A stretch of DNA of 64,000 nucleotides, from assembly GCF_037975245.1 (NCBI RefSeq), contig NC_092572.1, forward strand, positions 17,118,269 to 17,182,268, given 5' to 3'. Of the stretch, positions 23,601 to 36,000 are shown one piece after another. A program made the translations under genes and the position numbers. The stretch's first letter is position 1. Every line of letters starts with the position of its first letter. The DNA comes from Apostichopus japonicus (Eukaryota; Echinodermata; Holothuroidea; Aspidochirotida; Stichopodidae). The notes beneath the pieces were generated by a model. That model had not been told where the DNA came from, did no database searches, and worked only from the letters and a program-made list of their open reading frames with translations.

Positions 23601-26600
23601 TGCATCCCTGGTTCGAAGCCCGGGTGATGACGTCTTTTGCCGATCTTTTACAGCAAGTGCCTAGACGGGGAGCTGTAAGTATTAGTTAATCCACCTAATA
23701 TCTCAGTCCATACAGTGGCGGGATGGCTTGGCGCACTGTACGAGCTGATGATCGAGACTCTCTTTTGCATCCCTGGTTCGAAGCCCGGGTGATGACGTCT
23801 TTTGCCGATCTTTTACAGCAAGTGCCTAGACGGGGAGCTGTAAGTATTAGTTAATCCACCTAATATCTCAGTCCATACAGTGGCGGGATGGCTTGGCGCA
23901 CTGTACGAGCTGATGATCGAGACTCTCTTTTGCATCCCTGGTTCGAAGCCCGGGTGATGACGTCTTTTGCCGATCTTTTACAGCAAGTGCCTAGACGGGG
24001 AGCTGTAAGTATTAGTTAATCCACCTAATATCTCAGTCCATACAGTGGCGGGATGGCTTGGCGCACTGTACGAGCTGATGATCGAGACTCTCTTTTGCAT
24101 CCCTGGTTCGAAGCCCGGGTGATGACGTCTTTTGCCGATCTTTTACAGCAAGTGCCTAGACGGGGAGCTGTAAGTATTAGTTAATCCACCTAATATCTCA
24201 GTCCATACAGTGGCGGGATGGCTTGGCGCACTGTACGAGCTGATGATCGAGACTCTCTTTTGCATCCCTGGTTCGAAGCCCGGGTGATGACGTCTTTTGC
24301 CGATCTTTTACAGCAAGTGCCTAGACGGGGAGCTGTAAGTATTAGTTAATCCACCTAATATCTCAGTCCATACAGTGGCGGGATGGCTTGGCGCACTGTA
24401 CGAGCTGATGATCGAGACTCTCTTTTGCATCCCTGGTTCGAAGCCCGGGTGATGACGTCTTTTGCCGATCTTTTACAGCAAGTGCCTAGACGGGGAGCTG
24501 TAAGTATTAGTTAATCCACCTAATATCTCAGTCCATACAGTGGCGGGATGGCTTGGCGCACTGTACGAGCTGATGATCGAGACTCTCTTTTGCATCCCTG
24601 GTTCGAAGCCCGGGTGATGACGTCTTTTGCCGATCTTTTACAGCAAGTGCCTAGACGGGGAGCTGTAAGTATTAGTTAATCCACCTAATATCTCAGTCCA
24701 TACAGTGGCGGGATGGCTTGGCGCACTGTACGAGCTGATGATCGAGACTCTCTTTTGCATCCCTGGTTCGAAGCCCGGGTGATGACGTCTTTTGCCGATC
24801 TTTTACAGCAAGTGCCTAGACGGGGAGCTGTAAGTATTAGTTAATCCACCTAATATCTCAGTCCATACAGTGGCGGGATGGCTTGGCGCACTGTACGAGC
24901 TGATGATCGAGACTCTCTTTTGCATCCCTGGTTCGAAGCCCGGGTGATGACGTCTTTTGCCGATCTTTTACAGCAAGTGCCTAGACGGGGAGCTGTAAGT
25001 ATTAGTTAATCCACCTAATATCTCAGTCCATACAGTGGCGGGATGGCTTGGCGCACTGTACGAGCTGATGATCGAGACTCTCTTTTGCATCCCTGGTTCG
25101 AAGCCCGGGTGATGACGTCTTTTGCCGATCTTTTACAGCAAGTGCCTAGACGGGGAGCTGTAAGTATTAGTTAATCCACCTAATATCTCAGTCCATACAG
25201 TGGCGGGATGGCTTGGCGCACTGTACGAGCTGATGATCGAGACTCTCTTTTGCATCCCTGGTTCGAAGCCCGGGTGATGACGTCTTTTGCCGATCTTTTA
25301 CAGCAAGTGCCTAGACGGGGAGCTGTAAGTATTAGTTAATCCACCTAATATCTCAGTCCATACAGTGGCGGGATGGCTTGGCGCACTGTACGAGCTGATG
25401 ATCGAGACTCTCTTTTGCATCCCTGGTTCGAAGCCCGGGTGATGACGTCTTTTGCCGATCTTTTACAGCAAGTGCCTAGACGGGGAGCTGTAAGTATTAG
25501 TTAATCCACCTAATATCTCAGTCCATACAGTGGCGGGATGGCTTGGCGCACTGTACGAGCTGATGATCGAGACTCTCTTTTGCATCCCTGGTTCGAAGCC
25601 CGGGTGATGACGTCTTTTGCCGATCTTTTACAGCAAGTGCCTAGACGGGGAGCTGTAAGTATTAGTTAATCCACCTAATATCTCAGTCCATACAGTGGCG
25701 GGATGGCTTGGCGCACTGTACGAGCTGATGATCGAGACTCTCTTTTGCATCCCTGGTTCGAAGCCCGGGTGATGACGTCTTTTGCCGATCTTTTACAGCA
25801 AGTGCCTAGACGGGGAGCTGTAAGTATTAGTTAATCCACCTAATATCTCAGTCCATACAGTGGCGGGATGGCTTGGCGCACTGTACGAGCTGATGATCGA
25901 GACTCTCTTTTGCATCCCTGGTTCGAAGCCCGGGTGATGACGTCTTTTGCCGATCTTTTACAGCAAGTGCCTAGACGGGGAGCTGTAAGTATTAGTTAAT
26001 CCACCTAATATCTCAGTCCATACAGTGGCGGGATGGCTTGGCGCACTGTACGAGCTGATGATCGAGACTCTCTTTTGCATCCCTGGTTCGAAGCCCGGGT
26101 GATGACGTCTTTTGCCGATCTTTTACAGCAAGTGCCTAGACGGGGAGCTGTAAGTATTAGTTAATCCACCTAATATCTCAGTCCATACAGTGGCGGGATG
26201 GCTTGGCGCACTGTACGAGCTGATGATCGAGACTCTCTTTTGCATCCCTGGTTCGAAGCCCGGGTGATGACGTCTTTTGCCGATCTTTTACAGCAAGTGC
26301 CTAGACGGGGAGCTGTAAGTATTAGTTAATCCACCTAATATCTCAGTCCATACAGTGGCGGGATGGCTTGGCGCACTGTACGAGCTGATGATCGAGACTC
26401 TCTTTTGCATCCCTGGTTCGAAGCCCGGGTGATGACGTCTTTTGCCGATCTTTTACAGCAAGTGCCTAGACGGGGAGCTGTAAGTATTAGTTAATCCACC
26501 TAATATCTCAGTCCATACAGTGGCGGGATGGCTTGGCGCACTGTACGAGCTGATGATCGAGACTCTCTTTTGCATCCCTGGTTCGAAGCCCGGGTGATGA

Positions 26601-29600
26601 CGTCTTTTGCCGATCTTTTACAGCAAGTGCCTAGACGGGGAGCTGTAAGTATTAGTTAATCCACCTAATATCTCAGTCCATACAGTGGCGGGATGGCTTG
26701 GCGCACTGTACGAGCTGATGATCGAGACTCTCTTTTGCATCCCTGGTTCGAAGCCCGGGTGATGACGTCTTTTGCCGATCTTTTACAGCAAGTGCCTAGA
26801 CGGGGAGCTGTAAGTATTAGTTAATCCACCTAATATCTCAGTCCATACAGTGGCGGGATGGCTTGGCGCACTGTACGAGCTGATGATCGAGACTCTCTTT
26901 TGCATCCCTGGTTCGAAGCCCGGGTGATGACGTCTTTTGCCGATCTTTTACAGCAAGTGCCTAGACGGGGAGCTGTAAGTATTAGTTAATCCACCTAATA
27001 TCTCAGTCCATACAGTGGCGGGATGGCTTGGCGCACTGTACGAGCTGATGATCGAGACTCTCTTTTGCATCCCTGGTTCGAAGCCCGGGTGATGACGTCT
27101 TTTGCCGATCTTTTACAGCAAGTGCCTAGACGGGGAGCTGTAAGTATTAGTTAATCCACCTAATATCTCAGTCCATACAGTGGCGGGATGGCTTGGCGCA
27201 CTGTACGAGCTGATGATCGAGACTCTCTTTTGCATCCCTGGTTCGAAGCCCGGGTGATGACGTCTTTTGCCGATCTTTTACAGCAAGTGCCTAGACGGGG
27301 AGCTGTAAGTATTAGTTAATCCACCTAATATCTCAGTCCATACAGTGGCGGGATGGCTTGGCGCACTGTACGAGCTGATGATCGAGACTCTCTTTTGCAT
27401 CCCTGGTTCGAAGCCCGGGTGATGACGTCTTTTGCCGATCTTTTACAGCAAGTGCCTAGACGGGGAGCTGTAAGTATTAGTTAATCCACCTAATATCTCA
27501 GTCCATACAGTGGCGGGATGGCTTGGCGCACTGTACGAGCTGATGATCGAGACTCTCTTTTGCATCCCTGGTTCGAAGCCCGGGTGATGACGTCTTTTGC
27601 CGATCTTTTACAGCAAGTGCCTAGACGGGGAGCTGTAAGTATTAGTTAATCCACCTAATATCTCAGTCCATACAGTGGCGGGATGGCTTGGCGCACTGTA
27701 CGAGCTGATGATCGAGACTCTCTTTTGCATCCCTGGTTCGAAGCCCGGGTGATGACGTCTTTTGCCGATCTTTTACAGCAAGTGCCTAGACGGGGAGCTG
27801 TAAGTATTAGTTAATCCACCTAATATCTCAGTCCATACAGTGGCGGGATGGCTTGGCGCACTGTACGAGCTGATGATCGAGACTCTCTTTTGCATCCCTG
27901 GTTCGAAGCCCGGGTGATGACGTCTTTTGCCGATCTTTTACAGCAAGTGCCTAGACGGGGAGCTGTAAGTATTAGTTAATCCACCTAATATCTCAGTCCA
28001 TACAGTGGCGGGATGGCTTGGCGCACTGTACGAGCTGATGATCGAGACTCTCTTTTGCATCCCTGGTTCGAAGCCCGGGTGATGACGTCTTTTGCCGATC
28101 TTTTACAGCAAGTGCCTAGACGGGGAGCTGTAAGTATTAGTTAATCCACCTAATATCTCAGTCCATACAGTGGCGGGATGGCTTGGCGCACTGTACGAGC
28201 TGATGATCGAGACTCTCTTTTGCATCCCTGGTTCGAAGCCCGGGTGATGACGTCTTTTGCCGATCTTTTACAGCAAGTGCCTAGACGGGGAGCTGTAAGT
28301 ATTAGTTAATCCACCTAATATCTCAGTCCATACAGTGGCGGGATGGCTTGGCGCACTGTACGAGCTGATGATCGAGACTCTCTTTTGCATCCCTGGTTCG
28401 AAGCCCGGGTGATGACGTCTTTTGCCGATCTTTTACAGCAAGTGCCTAGACGGGGAGCTGTAAGTATTAGTTAATCCACCTAATATCTCAGTCCATACAG
28501 TGGCGGGATGGCTTGGCGCACTGTACGAGCTGATGATCGAGACTCTCTTTTGCATCCCTGGTTCGAAGCCCGGGTGATGACGTCTTTTGCCGATCTTTTA
28601 CAGCAAGTGCCTAGACGGGGAGCTGTAAGTATTAGTTAATCCACCTAATATCTCAGTCCATACAGTGGCGGGATGGCTTGGCGCACTGTACGAGCTGATG
28701 ATCGAGACTCTCTTTTGCATCCCTGGTTCGAAGCCCGGGTGATGACGTCTTTTGCCGATCTTTTACAGCAAGTGCCTAGACGGGGAGCTGTAAGTATTAG
28801 TTAATCCACCTAATATCTCAGTCCATACAGTGGCGGGATGGCTTGGCGCACTGTACGAGCTGATGATCGAGACTCTCTTTTGCATCCCTGGTTCGAAGCC
28901 CGGGTGATGACGTCTTTTGCCGATCTTTTACAGCAAGTGCCTAGACGGGGAGCTGTAAGTATTAGTTAATCCACCTAATATCTCAGTCCATACAGTGGCG
29001 GGATGGCTTGGCGCACTGTACGAGCTGATGATCGAGACTCTCTTTTGCATCCCTGGTTCGAAGCCCGGGTGATGACGTCTTTTGCCGATCTTTTACAGCA
29101 AGTGCCTAGACGGGGAGCTGTAAGTATTAGTTAATCCACCTAATATCTCAGTCCATACAGTGGCGGGATGGCTTGGCGCACTGTACGAGCTGATGATCGA
29201 GACTCTCTTTTGCATCCCTGGTTCGAAGCCCGGGTGATGACGTCTTTTGCCGATCTTTTACAGCAAGTGCCTAGACGGGGAGCTGTAAGTATTAGTTAAT
29301 CCACCTAATATCTCAGTCCATACAGTGGCGGGATGGCTTGGCGCACTGTACGAGCTGATGATCGAGACTCTCTTTTGCATCCCTGGTTCGAAGCCCGGGT
29401 GATGACGTCTTTTGCCGATCTTTTACAGCAAGTGCCTAGACGGGGAGCTGTAAGTATTAGTTAATCCACCTAATATCTCAGTCCATACAGTGGCGGGATG
29501 GCTTGGCGCACTGTACGAGCTGATGATCGAGACTCTCTTTTGCATCCCTGGTTCGAAGCCCGGGTGATGACGTCTTTTGCCGATCTTTTACAGCAAGTGC

Positions 29601-32600
29601 CTAGACGGGGAGCTGTAAGTATTAGTTAATCCACCTAATATCTCAGTCCATACAGTGGCGGGATGGCTTGGCGCACTGTACGAGCTGATGATCGAGACTC
29701 TCTTTTGCATCCCTGGTTCGAAGCCCGGGTGATGACGTCTTTTGCCGATCTTTTACAGCAAGTGCCTAGACGGGGAGCTGTAAGTATTAGTTAATCCACC
29801 TAATATCTCAGTCCATACAGTGGCGGGATGGCTTGGCGCACTGTACGAGCTGATGATCGAGACTCTCTTTTGCATCCCTGGTTCGAAGCCCGGGTGATGA
29901 CGTCTTTTGCCGATCTTTTACAGCAAGTGCCTAGACGGGGAGCTGTAAGTATTAGTTAATCCACCTAATATCTCAGTCCATACAGTGGCGGGATGGCTTG
30001 GCGCACTGTACGAGCTGATGATCGAGACTCTCTTTTGCATCCCTGGTTCGAAGCCCGGGTGATGACGTCTTTTGCCGATCTTTTACAGCAAGTGCCTAGA
30101 CGGGGAGCTGTAAGTATTAGTTAATCCACCTAATATCTCAGTCCATACAGTGGCGGGATGGCTTGGCGCACTGTACGAGCTGATGATCGAGACTCTCTTT
30201 TGCATCCCTGGTTCGAAGCCCGGGTGATGACGTCTTTTGCCGATCTTTTACAGCAAGTGCCTAGACGGGGAGCTGTAAGTATTAGTTAATCCACCTAATA
30301 TCTCAGTCCATACAGTGGCGGGATGGCTTGGCGCACTGTACGAGCTGATGATCGAGACTCTCTTTTGCATCCCTGGTTCGAAGCCCGGGTGATGACGTCT
30401 TTTGCCGATCTTTTACAGCAAGTGCCTAGACGGGGAGCTGTAAGTATTAGTTAATCCACCTAATATCTCAGTCCATACAGTGGCGGGATGGCTTGGCGCA
30501 CTGTACGAGCTGATGATCGAGACTCTCTTTTGCATCCCTGGTTCGAAGCCCGGGTGATGACGTCTTTTGCCGATCTTTTACAGCAAGTGCCTAGACGGGG
30601 AGCTGTAAGTATTAGTTAATCCACCTAATATCTCAGTCCATACAGTGGCGGGATGGCTTGGCGCACTGTACGAGCTGATGATCGAGACTCTCTTTTGCAT
30701 CCCTGGTTCGAAGCCCGGGTGATGACGTCTTTTGCCGATCTTTTACAGCAAGTGCCTAGACGGGGAGCTGTAAGTATTAGTTAATCCACCTAATATCTCA
30801 GTCCATACAGTGGCGGGATGGCTTGGCGCACTGTACGAGCTGATGATCGAGACTCTCTTTTGCATCCCTGGTTCGAAGCCCGGGTGATGACGTCTTTTGC
30901 CGATCTTTTACAGCAAGTGCCTAGACGGGGAGCTGTAAGTATTAGTTAATCCACCTAATATCTCAGTCCATACAGTGGCGGGATGGCTTGGCGCACTGTA
31001 CGAGCTGATGATCGAGACTCTCTTTTGCATCCCTGGTTCGAAGCCCGGGTGATGACGTCTTTTGCCGATCTTTTACAGCAAGTGCCTAGACGGGGAGCTG
31101 TAAGTATTAGTTAATCCACCTAATATCTCAGTCCATACAGTGGCGGGATGGCTTGGCGCACTGTACGAGCTGATGATCGAGACTCTCTTTTGCATCCCTG
31201 GTTCGAAGCCCGGGTGATGACGTCTTTTGCCGATCTTTTACAGCAAGTGCCTAGACGGGGAGCTGTAAGTATTAGTTAATCCACCTAATATCTCAGTCCA
31301 TACAGTGGCGGGATGGCTTGGCGCACTGTACGAGCTGATGATCGAGACTCTCTTTTGCATCCCTGGTTCGAAGCCCGGGTGATGACGTCTTTTGCCGATC
31401 TTTTACAGCAAGTGCCTAGACGGGGAGCTGTAAGTATTAGTTAATCCACCTAATATCTCAGTCCATACAGTGGCGGGATGGCTTGGCGCACTGTACGAGC
31501 TGATGATCGAGACTCTCTTTTGCATCCCTGGTTCGAAGCCCGGGTGATGACGTCTTTTGCCGATCTTTTACAGCAAGTGCCTAGACGGGGAGCTGTAAGT
31601 ATTAGTTAATCCACCTAATATCTCAGTCCATACAGTGGCGGGATGGCTTGGCGCACTGTACGAGCTGATGATCGAGACTCTCTTTTGCATCCCTGGTTCG
31701 AAGCCCGGGTGATGACGTCTTTTGCCGATCTTTTACAGCAAGTGCCTAGACGGGGAGCTGTAAGTATTAGTTAATCCACCTAATATCTCAGTCCATACAG
31801 TGGCGGGATGGCTTGGCGCACTGTACGAGCTGATGATCGAGACTCTCTTTTGCATCCCTGGTTCGAAGCCCGGGTGATGACGTCTTTTGCCGATCTTTTA
31901 CAGCAAGTGCCTAGACGGGGAGCTGTAAGTATTAGTTAATCCACCTAATATCTCAGTCCATACAGTGGCGGGATGGCTTGGCGCACTGTACGAGCTGATG
32001 ATCGAGACTCTCTTTTGCATCCCTGGTTCGAAGCCCGGGTGATGACGTCTTTTGCCGATCTTTTACAGCAAGTGCCTAGACGGGGAGCTGTAAGTATTAG
32101 TTAATCCACCTAATATCTCAGTCCATACAGTGGCGGGATGGCTTGGCGCACTGTACGAGCTGATGATCGAGACTCTCTTTTGCATCCCTGGTTCGAAGCC
32201 CGGGTGATGACGTCTTTTGCCGATCTTTTACAGCAAGTGCCTAGACGGGGAGCTGTAAGTATTAGTTAATCCACCTAATATCTCAGTCCATACAGTGGCG
32301 GGATGGCTTGGCGCACTGTACGAGCTGATGATCGAGACTCTCTTTTGCATCCCTGGTTCGAAGCCCGGGTGATGACGTCTTTTGCCGATCTTTTACAGCA
32401 AGTGCCTAGACGGGGAGCTGTAAGTATTAGTTAATCCACCTAATATCTCAGTCCATACAGTGGCGGGATGGCTTGGCGCACTGTACGAGCTGATGATCGA
32501 GACTCTCTTTTGCATCCCTGGTTCGAAGCCCGGGTGATGACGTCTTTTGCCGATCTTTTACAGCAAGTGCCTAGACGGGGAGCTGTAAGTATTAGTTAAT

Positions 32601-32914
32601 CCACCTAATATCTCAGTCCATACAGTGGCGGGATGGCTTGGCGCACTGTACGAGCTGATGATCGAGACTCTCTTTTGCATCCCTGGTTCGAAGCCCGGGT
32701 GATGACGTCTTTTGCCGATCTTTTACAGCAAGTGCCTAGACGGGGAGCTGTAAGTATTAGTTAATCCACCTAATATCTCAGTCCATACAGTGGCGGGATG
32801 GCTTGGCGCACTGTACGAGCTGATGATCGAGACTCTCTTTTGCATCCCTGGTTCGAAGCCCGGGTGATGACGTCTTTTGCCGATCTTTTACAGCAAGTGC
32901 CTAGACGGGGAGCT
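5651..32914 (+). repeat. Satellite subfamily A, second block, about 165 near-identical monomers
   Basis: 27,264 bp of the 165-bp unit in the same orientation as the first block. Apart from one A to T change at 16780 (AGTCCTTACAG instead of AGTCCATACAG), I found no difference over about 165 copies, and no insertion, inversion or foreign sequence. No gene or mobile element lies within. Such uniformity implies very recent amplification or strong homogenisation, or over-collapsing or over-extension during assembly. The block starts and ends at gaps, so neither boundary is natural. Confidence 0.97.
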
Positions 32915-33014
32915 NNNNNNNNNNNNNNNNNNNNNNNNNNNNNNNNNNNNNNNNNNNNNNNNNNNNNNNNNNNNNNNNNNNNNNNNNNNNNNNNNNNNNN
33001 NNNNNNNNNNNNNN
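32915..33014. other. Assembly gap, 100 N, at the orientation switch
   Basis: Exactly 100 N. The left flank ends in GGGGAGCT of a + strand A monomer and the right flank begins CCGCCACTG, which is the A monomer on the opposite strand. The change of orientation falls precisely here, so it may reflect contig placement, not a biological inversion. Open frames drawn through the N run are not real. Confidence 0.97.
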
Positions 33015-36000
33015 CCGCCACTGTATGGACTGAGATATTAGGTGGATTAACTAATACTTACAGCTCCCCGTCTAGGCACTTGCTGTAAAAGATCGGCAAA
33101 AGACGTCATCACCCGGGCTTCGAACCAGGGATGCAAAAGAGAGTCTCGATCATCAGCTCGTACAGTGCGCCAAGCCATCCCGCCACTGTATGGACTGAGA
33201 TATTAGGTGGATTAACTAATACTTACAGCTCCCCGTCTAGGCACTTGCTGTAAAAGATCGGCAAAAGACGTCATCACCCGGGCTTCGAACCAGGGATGCA
33301 AAAGAGAGTCTCGATCATCAGCTCGTACAGTGCGCCAAGCCATCCCGCCACTGTATGGACTGAGATATTAGGTGGATTAACTAATACTTACAGCTCCCCG
33401 TCTAGGCACTTGCTGTAAAAGATCGGCAAAAGACGTCATCACCCGGGCTTCGAACCAGGGATGCAAAAGAGAGTCTCGATCATCAGCTCGTACAGTGCGC
33501 CAAGCCATCCCGCCACTGTATGGACTGAGATATTAGGTGGATTAACTAATACTTACAGCTCCCCGTCTAGGCACTTGCTGTAAAAGATCGGCAAAAGACG
33601 TCATCACCCGGGCTTCGAACCAGGGATGCAAAAGAGAGTCTCGATCATCAGCTCGTACAGTGCGCCAAGCCATCCCGCCACTGTATGGACTGAGATATTA
33701 GGTGGATTAACTAATACTTACAGCTCCCCGTCTAGGCACTTGCTGTAAAAGATCGGCAAAAGACGTCATCACCCGGGCTTCGAACCAGGGATGCAAAAGA
33801 GAGTCTCGATCATCAGCTCGTACAGTGCGCCAAGCCATCCCGCCACTGTATGGACTGAGATATTAGGTGGATTAACTAATACTTACAGCTCCCCGTCTAG
33901 GCACTTGCTGTAAAAGATCGGCAAAAGACGTCATCACCCGGGCTTCGAACCAGGGATGCAAAAGAGAGTCTCGATCATCAGCTCGTACAGTGCGCCAAGC
34001 CATCCCGCCACTGTATGGACTGAGATATTAGGTGGATTAACTAATACTTACAGCTCCCCGTCTAGGCACTTGCTGTAAAAGATCGGCAAAAGACGTCATC
34101 ACCCGGGCTTCGAACCAGGGATGCAAAAGAGAGTCTCGATCATCAGCTCGTACAGTGCGCCAAGCCATCCCGCCACTGTATGGACTGAGATATTAGGTGG
34201 ATTAACTAATACTTACAGCTCCCCGTCTAGGCACTTGCTGTAAAAGATCGGCAAAAGACGTCATCACCCGGGCTTCGAACCAGGGATGCAAAAGAGAGTC
34301 TCGATCATCAGCTCGTACAGTGCGCCAAGCCATCCCGCCACTGTATGGACTGAGATATTAGGTGGATTAACTAATACTTACAGCTCCCCGTCTAGGCACT
34401 TGCTGTAAAAGATCGGCAAAAGACGTCATCACCCGGGCTTCGAACCAGGGATGCAAAAGAGAGTCTCGATCATCAGCTCGTACAGTGCGCCAAGCCATCC
34501 CGCCACTGTATGGACTGAGATATTAGGTGGATTAACTAATACTTACAGCTCCCCGTCTAGGCACTTGCTGTAAAAGATCGGCAAAAGACGTCATCACCCG
34601 GGCTTCGAACCAGGGATGCAAAAGAGAGTCTCGATCATCAGCTCGTACAGTGCGCCAAGCCATCCCGCCACTGTATGGACTGAGATATTAGGTGGATTAA
34701 CTAATACTTACAGCTCCCCGTCTAGGCACTTGCTGTAAAAGATCGGCAAAAGACGTCATCACCCGGGCTTCGAACCAGGGATGCAAAAGAGAGTCTCGAT
34801 CATCAGCTCGTACAGTGCGCCAAGCCATCCCGCCACTGTATGGACTGAGATATTAGGTGGATTAACTAATACTTACAGCTCCCCGTCTAGGCACTTGCTG
34901 TAAAAGATCGGCAAAAGACGTCATCACCCGGGCTTCGAACCAGGGATGCAAAAGAGAGTCTCGATCATCAGCTCGTACAGTGCGCCAAGCCATCCCGCCA
35001 CTGTATGGACTGAGATATTAGGTGGATTAACTAATACTTACAGCTCCCCGTCTAGGCACTTGCTGTAAAAGATCGGCAAAAGACGTCATCACCCGGGCTT
35101 CGAACCAGGGATGCAAAAGAGAGTCTCGATCATCAGCTCGTACAGTGCGCCAAGCCATCCCGCCACTGTATGGACTGAGATATTAGGTGGATTAACTAAT
35201 ACTTACAGCTCCCCGTCTAGGCACTTGCTGTAAAAGATCGGCAAAAGACGTCATCACCCGGGCTTCGAACCAGGGATGCAAAAGAGAGTCTCGATCATCA
35301 GCTCGTACAGTGCGCCAAGCCATCCCGCCACTGTATGGACTGAGATATTAGGTGGATTAACTAATACTTACAGCTCCCCGTCTAGGCACTTGCTGTAAAA
35401 GATCGGCAAAAGACGTCATCACCCGGGCTTCGAACCAGGGATGCAAAAGAGAGTCTCGATCATCAGCTCGTACAGTGCGCCAAGCCATCCCGCCACTGTA
35501 TGGACTGAGATATTAGGTGGATTAACTAATACTTACAGCTCCCCGTCTAGGCACTTGCTGTAAAAGATCGGCAAAAGACGTCATCACCCGGGCTTCGAAC
35601 CAGGGATGCAAAAGAGAGTCTCGATCATCAGCTCGTACAGTGCGCCAAGCCATCCCGCCACTGTATGGACTGAGATATTAGGTGGATTAACTAATACTTA
35701 CAGCTCCCCGTCTAGGCACTTGCTGTAAAAGATCGGCAAAAGACGTCATCACCCGGGCTTCGAACCAGGGATGCAAAAGAGAGTCTCGATCATCAGCTCG
35801 TACAGTGCGCCAAGCCATCCCGCCACTGTATGGACTGAGATATTAGGTGGATTAACTAATACTTACAGCTCCCCGTCTAGGCACTTGCTGTAAAAGATCG
35901 GCAAAAGACGTCATCACCCGGGCTTCGAACCAGGGATGCAAAAGAGAGTCTCGATCATCAGCTCGTACAGTGCGCCAAGCCATCCCGCCACTGTATGGAC

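Noticed and set aside
32770-33088. Two open frames of 83 and 96 codons across the second gap
   Set aside because: They exist only because the 100 N contain no stop codons; on both sides they are ordinary monomer sequence.
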